Shown: positions 1 to 7,419 of the stretch, one piece after another | How positions within the stretch are numbered: the first letter of the stretch is position 1 | How the letters are laid out: each line of letters begins with the position of its first letter | Notes under the pieces: model-generated | Told to the model about the DNA's origin: nothing | The model's input: only the letters and a program-made list of their open reading frames with translations | The model's database searches: none | NCBI RefSeq assembly: GCF_002585305.1 | Contig: NZ_NUNF01000023.1 | Coordinates: forward strand, 14,339-65,667 | Direction of reading: 5' to 3' | DNA length: 51,329 bases | From: Bacillus sp. AFS037270 | GTDB taxonomy: Bacteria > Bacillota > Bacilli > Bacillales_B > DSM-18226 | Program-made: the position numbers and the translations under genes

Positions 1-42
1 CTTATGCTTGTCGGGGCTGACCAAGGCGCTTGCGCTTTTCTT
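1..42 (+). repeat. Dispersed intergenic repeat, copy 1 (cut by window edge)
   Basis: The right half of a short GC-richer element lies here. It reads GGGGCTGACCAAGGCGC and then TTGCGCTTTTCTT. The same right end recurs at 7191-7220 and 40466-40531, and inverted at 51279-51329. The copy sits just past the stop of the azoreductase gene and is cut by the window start. Elements with this GCTTNCGCTTTTCTT end are common between genes in Bacillus-related genomes as I recall them; that is recollection, not a search result. Confidence 0.6.
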
Positions 43-51
43 GACTCCGTA

Positions 52-711
52 CTACACTTGAACCAATTCTTTCGCAAATACTTTTGCTGCTATTTGTGCA
101 TTTCTTTTACCTTTTTCCAGTAGTTCAGGTACTCTTTGCGGATTTAAATCAAAACCTTCTGCCACAATAGTATCACTTACTTCCATTCCTAAGAAGCGGA
201 GAGCAATTTTTAAGTATCGATCCCCCGACTCCAATTCCTGCATTGGTGTTCCGGTATACTGGCCGCCTCTTGTTTGAATATGAATCGCCTTCTTATTAGA
301 TAAGAGACCTTTAGGGCCATTAGCAGTATGAACAAAAGTTTTTCCAGAAATAAATAAATTATCTATATAAGCCTTTAAAATTGCAGGTGAATTCAAATTC
401 CACATAGGGGAAACAAATACACAATAGTCATACGTAATAAACTCATCTGCAAGAGCATGCATCTTTAAAATTTTTTCTCTTTCCGATTCTAAAAGTTGAT
501 CAAGTGTATATCCATAACCGGCTAACTTTCCTCTAGCCGAAACCAAATCGGCATCCATTTGCGGAAATTCAAACGTAAACAAATCTATTCTGTTAATCTC
601 CACATCTGGACGTTCTTCCTTAAATACTTCTAGAAACGCTTCCCCAATTTTTAGCCCTTTTGATTTCTCTAAACCTTTTGGGTTTGCAGTAACATATAGT
701 AATTTTTTCAT
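52..711 (-). CDS. azoR: FMN-dependent NADH-azoreductase / quinone oxidoreductase (AzoR family)
   Basis: This 219-residue protein has a flavodoxin-like fold. It begins MKKLLYVTANPKG, the phosphate-binding segment of the AzoR/NQO family, and has the family segment SPMWNLNSPAILKAYIDN near residues 101-118 followed by a TRGGQY-type FMN-site stretch. Family members reduce azo dyes and quinones with NADH in the cytosol and are usually linked to quinone or thiol stress. The length is normal. The start is ATG at 711. The gene is alone on the minus strand and shares an intergenic region with the divergent symporter gene. Family assignment is secure; substrate is not. Confidence 0.87.
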   Translation of the reverse strand: MKKLLYVTANPKGLEKSKGLKIGEAFLEVFKEERPDVEINRIDLFTFEFPQMDADLVSARGKLAGYGYTLDQLLESEREKILKMHALADEFITYDYCVFVSPMWNLNSPAILKAYIDNLFISGKTFVHTANGPKGLLSNKKAIHIQTRGGQYTGTPMQELESGDRYLKIALRFLGMEVSDTIVAEGFDLNPQRVPELLEKGKRNAQIAAKVFAKELVQV

Positions 712-871
712 ATTAAGTCCCAGCCTTCATAGTTAATAATACTTATTACTTCAATTATAGAAAAAATACAGTTCGTCAATATTGAACAATTGGTGAAGTT
801 CATGAATATTAAGTGACATTGAGATGCTTGAGAAAGTGAAAAGACATTTTAAAGATTGGCAAAATTTATTA

Positions 872-885
872 TTCAAACGCTTACA
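872..885. promoter_or_regulatory. cre-like CcpA site upstream of the first GPH symporter promoter
   Basis: TTCAAACGCTTACA matches the cre consensus TGNAANCGNTNNCA at eight of nine fixed positions and is nearly palindromic. Its CG lies 16 bp before the -35 box. A weaker cre-like site has the same 16-bp spacing before the second symporter promoter. Carbon catabolite control by CcpA is inferred. Confidence 0.55.
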
Positions 886-893
886 AAAAATTG

Positions 894-922
894 TTGACTC
901 CCTATATAGCGGATGATAAGAT
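894..922 (+). promoter_or_regulatory. SigA-type promoter of the first GPH symporter
   Basis: TTGACT (894-899) and TAAGAT (917-922) are separated by 17 bp. The transcription start would fall near 929, just before the operator palindrome. Confidence 0.6.
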
Positions 923-935
923 AAGAGTACATTAA

Positions 936-960
936 TTAGTTAGTTTACTAAACTAATTAA
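936..960. promoter_or_regulatory. ROK-repressor operator, site A
   Basis: A 25-bp near-palindrome with core GTTTACTAAAC (943-953) flanked by TTA/TAA-rich arms. It aligns base for base with sites at 2643-2667, 5549-5573 and 15373-15397. It lies 14 bp downstream of the -10 box, a classical repressor position, and resembles the XylR-type (ROK) operators of bacilli. Confidence 0.7.
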
Positions 961-1003
961 TGGAATCTCGAGATGCAATTTATATTATTTATTTCAGTAT
1001 TTT

Positions 1004-1017
1004 TGAAAAGGTTTCCA
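1004..1017. promoter_or_regulatory. Second leader dyad A (TGWAARGGNTT-type)
   Basis: TGAAAAGGTTTCCA has the outer TG..AA and CA positions of a cre but GG in place of the central CG. It lies 44 bp after operator A. Related 14-mers sit at 2714-2727, 5621-5634 and 15433-15446 in the other three leaders of this regulon. Confidence 0.45.
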
Positions 1018-1061
1018 AATTCACAAATCAAACACTTAAGAAGATTATGGAGGGGAAAAAA

Positions 1062-2465
1062 ATGGGTCAATCGGCACAAAAAGTAGAGACAAATCCAACT
1101 GCTGAATTCAGAAAGTTTGGTATGAAAGATAAACTGGGTTATATGTTTGGTGACTGGGGAAATGATTTCTTCTTTATTCTAGTAGCATCATTCTTAATGG
1201 TTTTCTATACGGATGTTTATCATTTAAATCCAGCTGCAGTAGGCGGGCTATTCCTAATCGCACGTTTGTGGGATGCAGTAGCAGACGTTTCTTGGGGACG
1301 CTTTATTGATACAAGAAAAGCAGGAATAAATGGGAAATTTAAGCCATGGATTTTAAGAATGTCATTTCCACTCGTTATTGTTGGTGTGTTAATGTTTGTT
1401 CACATTCCTGGTATGTCTAATGGATTTTATCTGGCTTATGCATATGTAACGTATATTTTATGGGGAACATTGTATAGTACAGTTAATATTCCTTATGGAT
1501 CAATGGCATCTGTTATCACAGGAGATCCGGTTGAACGTACAACTTTATCAAGCTGGAGAACAATGGGTGGAAACTTAGCAGGTTTAATCATTAACGTAGT
1601 TGGTCCTATGATATTGTTTGTTAACAATAAAGCAGATGCTAATCATTTCTTACTAGGTGCAATTATTTTTGGTGTACTTGCACTCGCTTGTTATATCGCT
1701 TGCTATAAATTATCAATTGAACGTATTGTGATGGATGAATCAACAAAACCAGAGATGAGATTTGGACAAACAATGAAAGGTCTTGTCAAAAACAGACCGT
1801 TAATCTGGTTCCTTATTGCTTCCTTAATGTTCATGATTTGTTTCATGTTAATCGGAACTGTAAACGTTTACTTATTTAAAGATTATTTTGGAAACGCTAA
1901 AGCATTAAGTATGGTTGGACTTCTACAATCAGTGGCAGTATTTGTTGGTATGCCAATGGTAAGACCATTAGTTGCAAAATTCGGTAAAAAAGAAGTGGCT
2001 TCAGGCGGTTTATTACTTGCGGCTATTGTATATGGTCTCTTATATTTCCTTCCAAATTTAACAGCAACACAATTTATCGGAGTCTTAACAATTGCCATGT
2101 TTGGTTATGGTATCTTCAACCTTGTCATTTGGGCCTTCGTTACAGACGTTATCGATTATCATGAGTATTTAACTGGTTTGCGTGAAGATGGAACCGTTTA
2201 CTCTATCTACTCAATGGCTCGTAAAATTGGTCAGGCAGTTGCTGGAGGCTTAGGTGGTGCTGTGATTGCGGCAGTAGGATATAATTCAACTCTTCAAGCA
2301 CAATCATCTGGTACTCTTCAAGGAATTCACACACTTGGAACTTTAGTACCTGCAATAACACTAGCTATTGTGTTCCTAATCATTGTGTTCTGTTATCCAT
2401 TGAACAAGAAGCGTACAGCACAACTTACAATTGATTTAGCTGAAAAAAGAAAAGGCAAAAATTAA
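1062..2465 (+). CDS. GPH-family (glycoside-pentoside-hexuronide) cation symporter, probable hexuronate or glucuronide importer
   Basis: A 467-residue, very hydrophobic protein with about 12 membrane segments. Family signatures include the GDWGNDFFF stretch near the N-terminus, WDAVADVSWGRFIDT with GKFKPWIL after it, NIPYGSMASVIT, and DVIDYHEYLTGLREDGT in the C-terminal half. I chose the ATG at 1062 because GGAGGGG (1049-1055) precedes it at good spacing; the longer frame from 960 runs through the operator. The family imports glycosides, pentosides or hexuronides with H+ or Na+, and the neighbouring uxaC points to hexuronates or glucuronides. It is single-gene, closed by a terminator at 2482-2515. 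The exact substrate cannot be read from sequence. Confidence 0.88.
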   Translation: MGQSAQKVETNPTAEFRKFGMKDKLGYMFGDWGNDFFFILVASFLMVFYTDVYHLNPAAVGGLFLIARLWDAVADVSWGRFIDTRKAGINGKFKPWILRMSFPLVIVGVLMFVHIPGMSNGFYLAYAYVTYILWGTLYSTVNIPYGSMASVITGDPVERTTLSSWRTMGGNLAGLIINVVGPMILFVNNKADANHFLLGAIIFGVLALACYIACYKLSIERIVMDESTKPEMRFGQTMKGLVKNRPLIWFLIASLMFMICFMLIGTVNVYLFKDYFGNAKALSMVGLLQSVAVFVGMPMVRPLVAKFGKKEVASGGLLLAAIVYGLLYFLPNLTATQFIGVLTIAMFGYGIFNLVIWAFVTDVIDYHEYLTGLREDGTVYSIYSMARKIGQAVAGGLGGAVIAAVGYNSTLQAQSSGTLQGIHTLGTLVPAITLAIVFLIIVFCYPLNKKRTAQLTIDLAEKRKGKN

Positions 2466-2481
2466 TTCATAGATCATCCTG

Positions 2482-2515
2482 AAGATAGCTAAGATACTTT
2501 AGCTATCTTTTTTTT
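2482..2515 (+). terminator. Rho-independent terminator
   Basis: An 11-bp perfect stem (AAGATAGCTAA paired with TTAGCTATCTT, 2482-2492 and 2499-2509) runs into eight T. It closes the first symporter unit. Confidence 0.85.
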
Positions 2516-2576
2516 GCTTATCGTTAATAATGATCTTTTGATTAAATCAATAAACTACCAGAAAGAAAAAAATGTT

Positions 2577-2590
2577 GATAAACGCTTCCA
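2577..2590. promoter_or_regulatory. Weak cre-like site upstream of the second GPH symporter
   Basis: GATAAACGCTTCCA matches seven of nine fixed cre positions; the left TG is missing. Its CG is 16 bp before the -35 box, exactly as in the promoter of the first symporter, which supports a real CcpA site or shared ancestry of the two control regions. Confidence 0.4.
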
Positions 2591-2598
2591 AATTGGTA

Positions 2599-2628
2599 TT
2601 GACGAATTATGTCGAGTGGTGTTATTCT
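2599..2628 (+). promoter_or_regulatory. SigA-type promoter of the second GPH symporter
   Basis: TTGACG (2599-2604) is followed after 18 bp by TATTCT (2623-2628). The operator starts 14 bp later, as at the first symporter promoter. Confidence 0.55.
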
Positions 2629-2642
2629 AACAATGCAGCTAA

Positions 2643-2667
2643 TTAATTAGTTTAATAAACAAATTAA
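2643..2667. promoter_or_regulatory. ROK-repressor operator, site B
   Basis: A 25-bp near-palindrome with core GTTTAATAAAC (2650-2660); symmetry extends to about 2641-2669. It is the same motif as sites A, C and D, just downstream of the promoter. Confidence 0.72.
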
Positions 2668-2713
2668 TTAAACCGTTTTCCTTAAAAAATCTGCCTTCTA
2701 TTATTGGTAGTTT

Positions 2714-2727
2714 TGTAAAGGGTTACA
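2714..2727. promoter_or_regulatory. Second leader dyad B
   Basis: TGTAAAGGGTTACA is an almost perfect inverted repeat (TGTAA/TTACA) with GG at the cre centre. It lies 47 bp after operator B, matching the layout of the other three leaders. Confidence 0.45.
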
Positions 2728-2759
2728 GGTAAGAGTAAATTACTTCACAAGAGGGGAAG

Positions 2760-4145
2760 ATGAACACGATGGATAATAGTGGCTCAAAGAAATTAACCTT
2801 AAAAGAGAAAGTTTCATACGGTTTAGGTGACGTCGGTAATGGATTTATGTTTGATATGGGGCAAATTTATTTGCTTAAGTTTTATACCGATGTTTTAGGA
2901 ATTTCGGCTTATTGGGGAGGACTAGTATTTTTAGTTTCGAAAATTTTTGATGCGTTTGCAGATTCTACTGTCGGTGCCTTTGTGGATAAACGGAAGATAG
3001 GTAAAAGAGGCAAGTTCCGGCCGTTCATCTTATTTGGATCAATCCCGCTTGCCATTATGACAGTCATCTCTTTCATGGCACCTGACTTTTCAGGCACCGG
3101 AAAAATTGTATTTGCGTTTGTAACTTATATGGCATTTGGGTTGGCCTATTCGATTGTGAATATTCCTTACGGATCACTCGCGGCTTCTATGACCCAAGAT
3201 TCTGTTGATCGTGCCTCTCTTGGATCTTTTAGAGCCATTGGCAGCCAATTTGCAATGCTCATTTCTGGGATGGTCGTAATCCCAATTGTTTTATATTTTC
3301 CAAACCAAAAATTAGGATATACCGTGGGAATTGGTACCATGGCATTAATAGGGGTTATCTTCCATTATATTTGCTACCGTAATACAAATGAAAATGTAAT
3401 TAGGGAGCCTAAAGTAGAAAAAGAAAAAGTTCCGATGTCAAAACTTTTCAAATTATTGCTTAGTAACAGACCGCTTATTGCTCTTTGTTTTGTTTGCTTG
3501 TTTATGGTAGCTGCAAGTAACCTGCGTACAGCTGTTCAGTTATATTACTTGCAGTATAATTTAAAGAATACAGGTCTTATGACATTGCTTTCTTTTACTA
3601 GTATTGGAATCGCTGTCATTGGTTCGTTTTTTATTCCAGCACTTGTTAAAAGATTAGGAAAAAAGAATACATTCATCATGGGCCTTTTAATTGGAATTGT
3701 TGCAGATGCCTTGAACTTTCTTTTACCAGCAAGTGTACCGGCTTTCCTTACATTACTTTCAATTGGAAGTCTAGGTCTAAGCTTCGCGATGGGGTTACCA
3801 TGGGTTATGGTGGCAGATGCAGTCGACTATCACGAATGGAAAACAGGACAACGGACAGAAGGGATTGTATACTCAAGTTACAGTTTTTTCCGTAAGTTAG
3901 CACAGGCACTAGCTGGTTTTATTCCTGGCGTTGCCCTTGGGTTAATCGGTTATATTCCAAATGCAGAGCAAACTGCCGGAACACTCCTTGGAATCAAAGG
4001 GTTAATGTTCCTCGTTCCAGCCGGACTAAACTTAATTGCAGCAGTTATTTTAATTCTTGTTTATAATTTAACAGAGGATCTTTATATAAAGATTATTGAT
4101 GAACTAAAAAATAAACCAAAAACTAATGATAGTTTAAGCGCTTAA
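2760..4145 (+). CDS. GPH-family cation symporter, second paralogue
   Basis: 461 residues with about 12 membrane spans. It is clearly related to the gene at 1062: it has LKEKVSYGLGDVGNGFMFDM at the N-terminus, KIFDAFADSTVGAFVDKR, GKFRPFILFG, NIPYGSLAASMTQD and ADAVDYHEWKTGQRTEGIVYSSYSF. The start is taken as ATG 2760 behind GAGGGG; ATG 2769 is an equally plausible in-frame start. It is probably an importer of a sugar acid or glycoside. Its leader has the same promoter, operator and dyad as the first symporter, so both should respond to the same ROK repressor(s). Two importers may cover different hexuronides or free acid versus conjugate. Confidence 0.87.
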   Translation: MNTMDNSGSKKLTLKEKVSYGLGDVGNGFMFDMGQIYLLKFYTDVLGISAYWGGLVFLVSKIFDAFADSTVGAFVDKRKIGKRGKFRPFILFGSIPLAIMTVISFMAPDFSGTGKIVFAFVTYMAFGLAYSIVNIPYGSLAASMTQDSVDRASLGSFRAIGSQFAMLISGMVVIPIVLYFPNQKLGYTVGIGTMALIGVIFHYICYRNTNENVIREPKVEKEKVPMSKLFKLLLSNRPLIALCFVCLFMVAASNLRTAVQLYYLQYNLKNTGLMTLLSFTSIGIAVIGSFFIPALVKRLGKKNTFIMGLLIGIVADALNFLLPASVPAFLTLLSIGSLGLSFAMGLPWVMVADAVDYHEWKTGQRTEGIVYSSYSFFRKLAQALAGFIPGVALGLIGYIPNAEQTAGTLLGIKGLMFLVPAGLNLIAAVILILVYNLTEDLYIKIIDELKNKPKTNDSLSA

Positions 4146-4153
4146 TTGACATG

Positions 4154-4193
4154 AAAAACCCCCCTTCCAGCAATAGCGGAAGGGGGGGTTTTT
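4154..4193. terminator. Bidirectional terminator between convergent genes
   Basis: A GC-rich stem of C6TTCC paired with GGAAG7 is flanked by A5 on the left and T5 on the right. It can terminate the symporter from the left and the ROK gene from the right. Confidence 0.88.
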
Positions 4194-4207
4194 CTCGAGG
4201 AATCCCC

Positions 4208-5401
4208 TTAAATGGTGGCGCTTCCATCTTTATCTGTTTTCAAATGAAAAGGTAAATTTAACATGGGAACATCAAGAAATTGCTTGATCGCAAGGGCGCA
4301 GGCTCCAAGAATGCTTGATTTCCTGCCAATTGATGAGATCCTCAATTCACGGTAATGGCTGATAGATGAGTTCAGATTTTCTCTTATTTTCTTGAGAGAA
4401 TCTGGATACATACGTAGAAGTTTACTATCAAGCACAATTACATCTGGGTTATACATGTTAATCATATTATTCAAACCAATTGATAAATAGAAAATAAATT
4501 GCTCCATTACTTCGCGTACTTCTTCATCGCCTTCATTTAGCCATTCTTGGATTTGTTCATAAGTCAAATTCTCAATCTGTCTTTTTTCGGACAGATATTC
4601 AAAAATACTTGATTCTGATGCATATTTTTCCCAGCATCCTTTATTTCCGCAATTACACGGCTTACCTCCAGGAACGACAATCATATGACCAATTTCTCCT
4701 GCATACCCTTCGTGACCTCGAAAAAAATCATTATTCATCATCATGCCAAGACCGATTCCTGAATAAAGGGTAGTACATAATAAATTGTCTGTTTCATGAT
4801 GTAGAAATACACGCTCTGCAAAAGAGCTGAGATTGGCATTGTTTTCAAGATGAATCGGGATATCGATTTCTTTTTCTAAATCACTTTTTAAGTTCATTTC
4901 ATGCCATTTCAGCCGCGGAACATAGTGAATAATCTCTTCTTTTGATACTAAACCATGGATCGCGATAACAATACCAACAATCCCATAGCGGCTTTCATTA
5001 AAATCTGCTTTGAATTTTTTGATTTGTTCAACCAGCAGCAGAAGAATGTCTTTATAGTCAGTAGTATTTATTTTGACACTATTTGATGAGATAGGACAAC
5101 CAAGAAGATCTGATATTGTAAATGAAATTTCTCCATAATCAAGATCAATTCCAAGTGCGTAGCCAGCATGTCCATTTAACGAAAGCATAATCGGTTTTCT
5201 TCCAACTGTATAATGCTCAAGATGGGTCTCTATAATAAGCCCTTCTTCTAATAGATCTGCTACCTGGGCTGAGATGGTGGCTCTCGTCAGGTTAGTGGCT
5301 TTGGATAGATCGGCTCTTGATATCATGCCTTCTTTAACAATTTCCCTAATAATGAGAGAGCGATTAATTTTCTTTATGTATGCCGCATCACCGGTAACCA
5401 T
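4208..5401 (-). CDS. ROK-family transcriptional repressor (XylR/NagC type), paralogue 1
   Basis: 397 residues. An N-terminal winged helix-turn-helix (about 12-60, with SRADLSKATNLTRATISAQV as the DNA-reading part) is followed by a ROK sugar-kinase-like effector domain. The ROK zinc signature GEIGHMIVVPGGKPCNCGNKGC is intact. The sugar-site segment EIGH is present, while the phosphate-binding DxGxT motif has decayed (GIDLDYGE), as is usual for repressors rather than kinases. The start ATG 5401 has GGAGGA upstream. It is divergent from uxaC, with operator C between them, so autoregulation and control of uxaC are likely. It is homologous to the gene at 14129-15286. The inducer may be glucuronate, fructuronate or another pathway intermediate. 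Confidence 0.88.
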   Translation of the reverse strand: MVTGDAAYIKKINRSLIIREIVKEGMISRADLSKATNLTRATISAQVADLLEEGLIIETHLEHYTVGRKPIMLSLNGHAGYALGIDLDYGEISFTISDLLGCPISSNSVKINTTDYKDILLLLVEQIKKFKADFNESRYGIVGIVIAIHGLVSKEEIIHYVPRLKWHEMNLKSDLEKEIDIPIHLENNANLSSFAERVFLHHETDNLLCTTLYSGIGLGMMMNNDFFRGHEGYAGEIGHMIVVPGGKPCNCGNKGCWEKYASESSIFEYLSEKRQIENLTYEQIQEWLNEGDEEVREVMEQFIFYLSIGLNNMINMYNPDVIVLDSKLLRMYPDSLKKIRENLNSSISHYRELRISSIGRKSSILGACALAIKQFLDVPMLNLPFHLKTDKDGSATI

Positions 5402-5449
5402 TTATATCCTCCATTTCGGGCATTTCCTTTTATGTTTGTGTATATTCCT

Positions 5450-5458
5450 ATTATATCA
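5450..5458 (-). promoter_or_regulatory. Extended -10 promoter of ROK repressor 1
   Basis: On the minus strand this reads TGATATAAT, a perfect TATAAT with the TGN extension, about 50 bp before the start codon. I see no good -35 box. Confidence 0.4.
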
Positions 5459-5509
5459 GTTCTTTTTAACAAATGACCGTTATAATTCAATTTATTACTA
5501 AATAGTTAA

Positions 5510-5538
5510 TTGACTAAACATATTAAACGTGTTAAATT
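5510..5538 (+). promoter_or_regulatory. SigA-type promoter of uxaC
   Basis: TTGACT (5510-5515), a 17-bp spacer and TAAATT (5533-5538). Operator C begins 11 bp downstream. Confidence 0.6.
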
Positions 5539-5548
5539 ATCTATGTAA

Positions 5549-5573
5549 TTAATTTGTTTAATAAACAAATTAA
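5549..5573. promoter_or_regulatory. ROK-repressor operator, site C
   Basis: A 25-bp palindrome, perfect apart from the central base, with core GTTTAATAAAC (5556-5566). It lies between the divergent ROK gene and uxaC and is the best copy of the motif. Confidence 0.78.
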
Positions 5574-5620
5574 AGAAGTTGATGAACTTTAGTTTTTAAA
5601 AAAGGATATATTAACAATTC

Positions 5621-5634
5621 TGTAAGGGTTTACA
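5621..5634. promoter_or_regulatory. Second leader dyad C
   Basis: TGTAAGGGTTTACA, a TGTAA/TTACA inverted repeat with GG at the cre centre, 47 bp after operator C and 47 bp before the uxaC start. Confidence 0.45.
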
Positions 5635-5681
5635 GTGGGTAAGCTAATGATATGAATTTAAAGTAAAAGGAGAGAATTTCA

Positions 5682-7085
5682 ATGAAAAATTTTATGGATC
5701 AGCACTTTTTGCTAGATACAAAGACGGCGATTAAGCTTTATGATAAAGCCGCAGCTGAGGCACCTATTTTTGATTTCCATTGTCACTTGGATCCTAAAGA
5801 AGTATGGGAAAACAAGACATATGAAAATATAACTCAGATCTGGCTGGGTGGAGACCATTATAAGTGGAGAACTATGCGGATGCATGGCATTGGCGAGCGC
5901 TACATTACAGGTGATGCCAGTGATTGGGAAAAGTTTGAAAAGTGGGCAGAAACGGTTCCGCATTTAATTGGCAACCCTGTGTATCATTGGACTCACTTAG
6001 AATTAAAAATATTCTTCGGAATTGATAAGGTATTAAGTCCAGAAACTGCTCGTGAAATTTGGGAAGAATGTAATGAAAAATTACAAAATCCTGAATTCAG
6101 TGCAAGAGGGCTAATTGAGAGATCAAACGTAAAGTTTATCGGAACAACTGATGATCCAATTTCTACTTTAGAATACCATCAATTATTGAAAAATGATGAA
6201 ACTTTTAACACAATGATTGCTCCAACATTCCGTCCGGATGGTGCGCTTTTTATTGAACGTCCAACTTTCACAAGCTGGCTTGAAAAATTGGCGGATGTTT
6301 CAGGCATAAAAACAGATTCCTTAGGTGGGTTTTTATCAGCATTGGAACAACGAATTGAGTATTTTCATGAAAATGGGGGCCGTGCCTCTGACCATGATAT
6401 TCAAAAAATGGAGTATGTAGAAACTACTAAGCAAGAGGTTGAAGCCATTTTCAATAAACGTGTAAGCGGTGAACAACTTTCAAATAAAGAATTGACTGCT
6501 TATCGTATTTTCCTCTTAAAAGAACTTGGGAAAATGTATGCAGAAAAGCAGTGGGTTATGCAGCTTCACATGGGAGCCATGCGGAACAATAACACAAGAA
6601 TGAAAGAACTGCTTGGAACAGATGTAGGATTTGATTCAGTTGGAGAAGCTAATATGGCGGAGGGCTTATCTCGATTCCTTGATGCCCTTGATCAAGAAAA
6701 GGCACTTCCAAGAACTGTTTTATTTAACTTGAACCAAAAAGATAATGTCGTGTTAGCGGGAATGATGGGGAATTTCTATGAAGAAGGTGTTCCTGGAAAG
6801 GTCCAATTAGGTTCTGGCTGGTGGTTTGTTGACCATATCGATGGTATGGAAAGACAAATGAAAGATTTTGCAAATGTGGGTGTACTAAGCCATTTTATTG
6901 GTATGCTGACAGATTCTCGCAGTTTCCTTTCATATGCACGTCATGACTATTTCCGTAGAATTTTATGTAACATCCTTGGAGATTGGGTGGAAAAAGGGCT
7001 AGCACCAAACGATATGAATCACATGGAGAAAATGGTTCGGAATATTTGCTATGATAATGCCGAACAGTTCTTTTTGAAACGCTAA
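5682..7085 (+). CDS. uxaC: Glucuronate isomerase
   Basis: 467 residues, the normal length for UxaC. It converts D-glucuronate to D-fructuronate, and D-galacturonate to D-tagaturonate, in the cytosol. The amidohydrolase-fold metal motif FDFHCHLDPKE (HxH at about 33 and 35) is present, with the family segments GTTDDP, MQLHMGAMRNNN, LFNLNQKDN and LTDSRSFLSYARHDYFRR. An AAGGAGAG ribosome binding site precedes ATG 5682. It is a single-gene unit controlled by operator C. It gives the first step of the hexuronate pathway, but the usual next genes for KDG formation are absent here. Confidence 0.96.
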   Translation: MKNFMDQHFLLDTKTAIKLYDKAAAEAPIFDFHCHLDPKEVWENKTYENITQIWLGGDHYKWRTMRMHGIGERYITGDASDWEKFEKWAETVPHLIGNPVYHWTHLELKIFFGIDKVLSPETAREIWEECNEKLQNPEFSARGLIERSNVKFIGTTDDPISTLEYHQLLKNDETFNTMIAPTFRPDGALFIERPTFTSWLEKLADVSGIKTDSLGGFLSALEQRIEYFHENGGRASDHDIQKMEYVETTKQEVEAIFNKRVSGEQLSNKELTAYRIFLLKELGKMYAEKQWVMQLHMGAMRNNNTRMKELLGTDVGFDSVGEANMAEGLSRFLDALDQEKALPRTVLFNLNQKDNVVLAGMMGNFYEEGVPGKVQLGSGWWFVDHIDGMERQMKDFANVGVLSHFIGMLTDSRSFLSYARHDYFRRILCNILGDWVEKGLAPNDMNHMEKMVRNICYDNAEQFFLKR

Positions 7086-7101
7086 ACGTGTAGGAGTGAT
7101 G

Positions 7102-7127
7102 GAGGTCCTGCATAGGGGACCTCTTAT
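7102..7127 (+). terminator. Short hairpin after uxaC
   Basis: GAGGTCC (7102-7108) pairs with GGACCTC (7117-7123), followed by a weak T run (TTATT). It is a possible terminator, weaker than most in this window. Confidence 0.45.
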
Positions 7128-7358
7128 TAATCTAATGACGGTGGAATGTTTTTTTAAGATAACAAAGTATAAATTTCGACTTCGAGAATCGTCCAGCTCC
7201 AGCCGCCTTGCGCTTTTCTTAATTATTAATGAGGTATCAGCTATTGGCTTACATCAGAATTTTATGGTTAAGCTAAATGGTGTTTCTCTAAAAAAGTTAC
7301 TGGTTTCGAAGTTAATTGGAAGTTCCTGATTATAATTAGAAAAATAAGAACTTTTTTA
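7124..7358. other. Intergenic stretch between uxaC and gndA
   Basis: About 330 bp separate uxaC and gndA. They hold the uxaC hairpin, one internally shortened dispersed repeat (7191-7220) and, at the far end, the gndA promoter. A 77-codon open frame over 7096-7329 has no homology I recognise and runs through the repeat, so I do not call it a gene. Confidence 0.5.
7191..7220 (+). repeat. Dispersed intergenic repeat, copy 2 (short form)
   Basis: The 30-bp form joins a left end GTCCAGCTCCAG directly to the right end GCCTTGCGCTTTTCTT. Compared with the copy at 40466-40531 the middle is missing. Confidence 0.6.
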
Positions 7359-7387
7359 TTGTCATAAGGGTAAGAATATGGTTATCT
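7359..7387 (+). promoter_or_regulatory. Probable SigA promoter of gndA
   Basis: TTGTCA (7359-7364) and TTATCT (7382-7387) are separated by 17 bp, 32 bp before the start codon. No ROK operator copy lies here, so gndA is probably not in the same regulon. Confidence 0.45.
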
Positions 7388-7419
7388 ATAAAGAATAACA
7401 ACATGGAAAGAGGGATAGT

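Larger units (their letters stand above)
712..1061. other. Intergenic region between azoR and the first GPH symporter
   Basis: This 350-bp gene-free stretch holds the complete control region of the rightward symporter gene: a cre-like site (872-885), a promoter (894-922), a palindromic operator (936-960) and a second dyad (1004-1017). An in-frame ATG at 960 overlaps the operator and has no ribosome binding site, so I do not treat 960-1061 as coding. I did not resolve a promoter for azoR. Confidence 0.6.

Noticed and set aside
960..1061. Upstream extension of the first symporter to the ATG at 960
   Set aside because: No ribosome binding site; the ATG lies at the edge of the operator palindrome, while ATG 1062 has GGAGGGG at proper distance.
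7096..7329. 77-codon open frame after uxaC
   Set aside because: It covers the uxaC hairpin and a dispersed repeat, has no recognisable domain and no good ribosome binding site.
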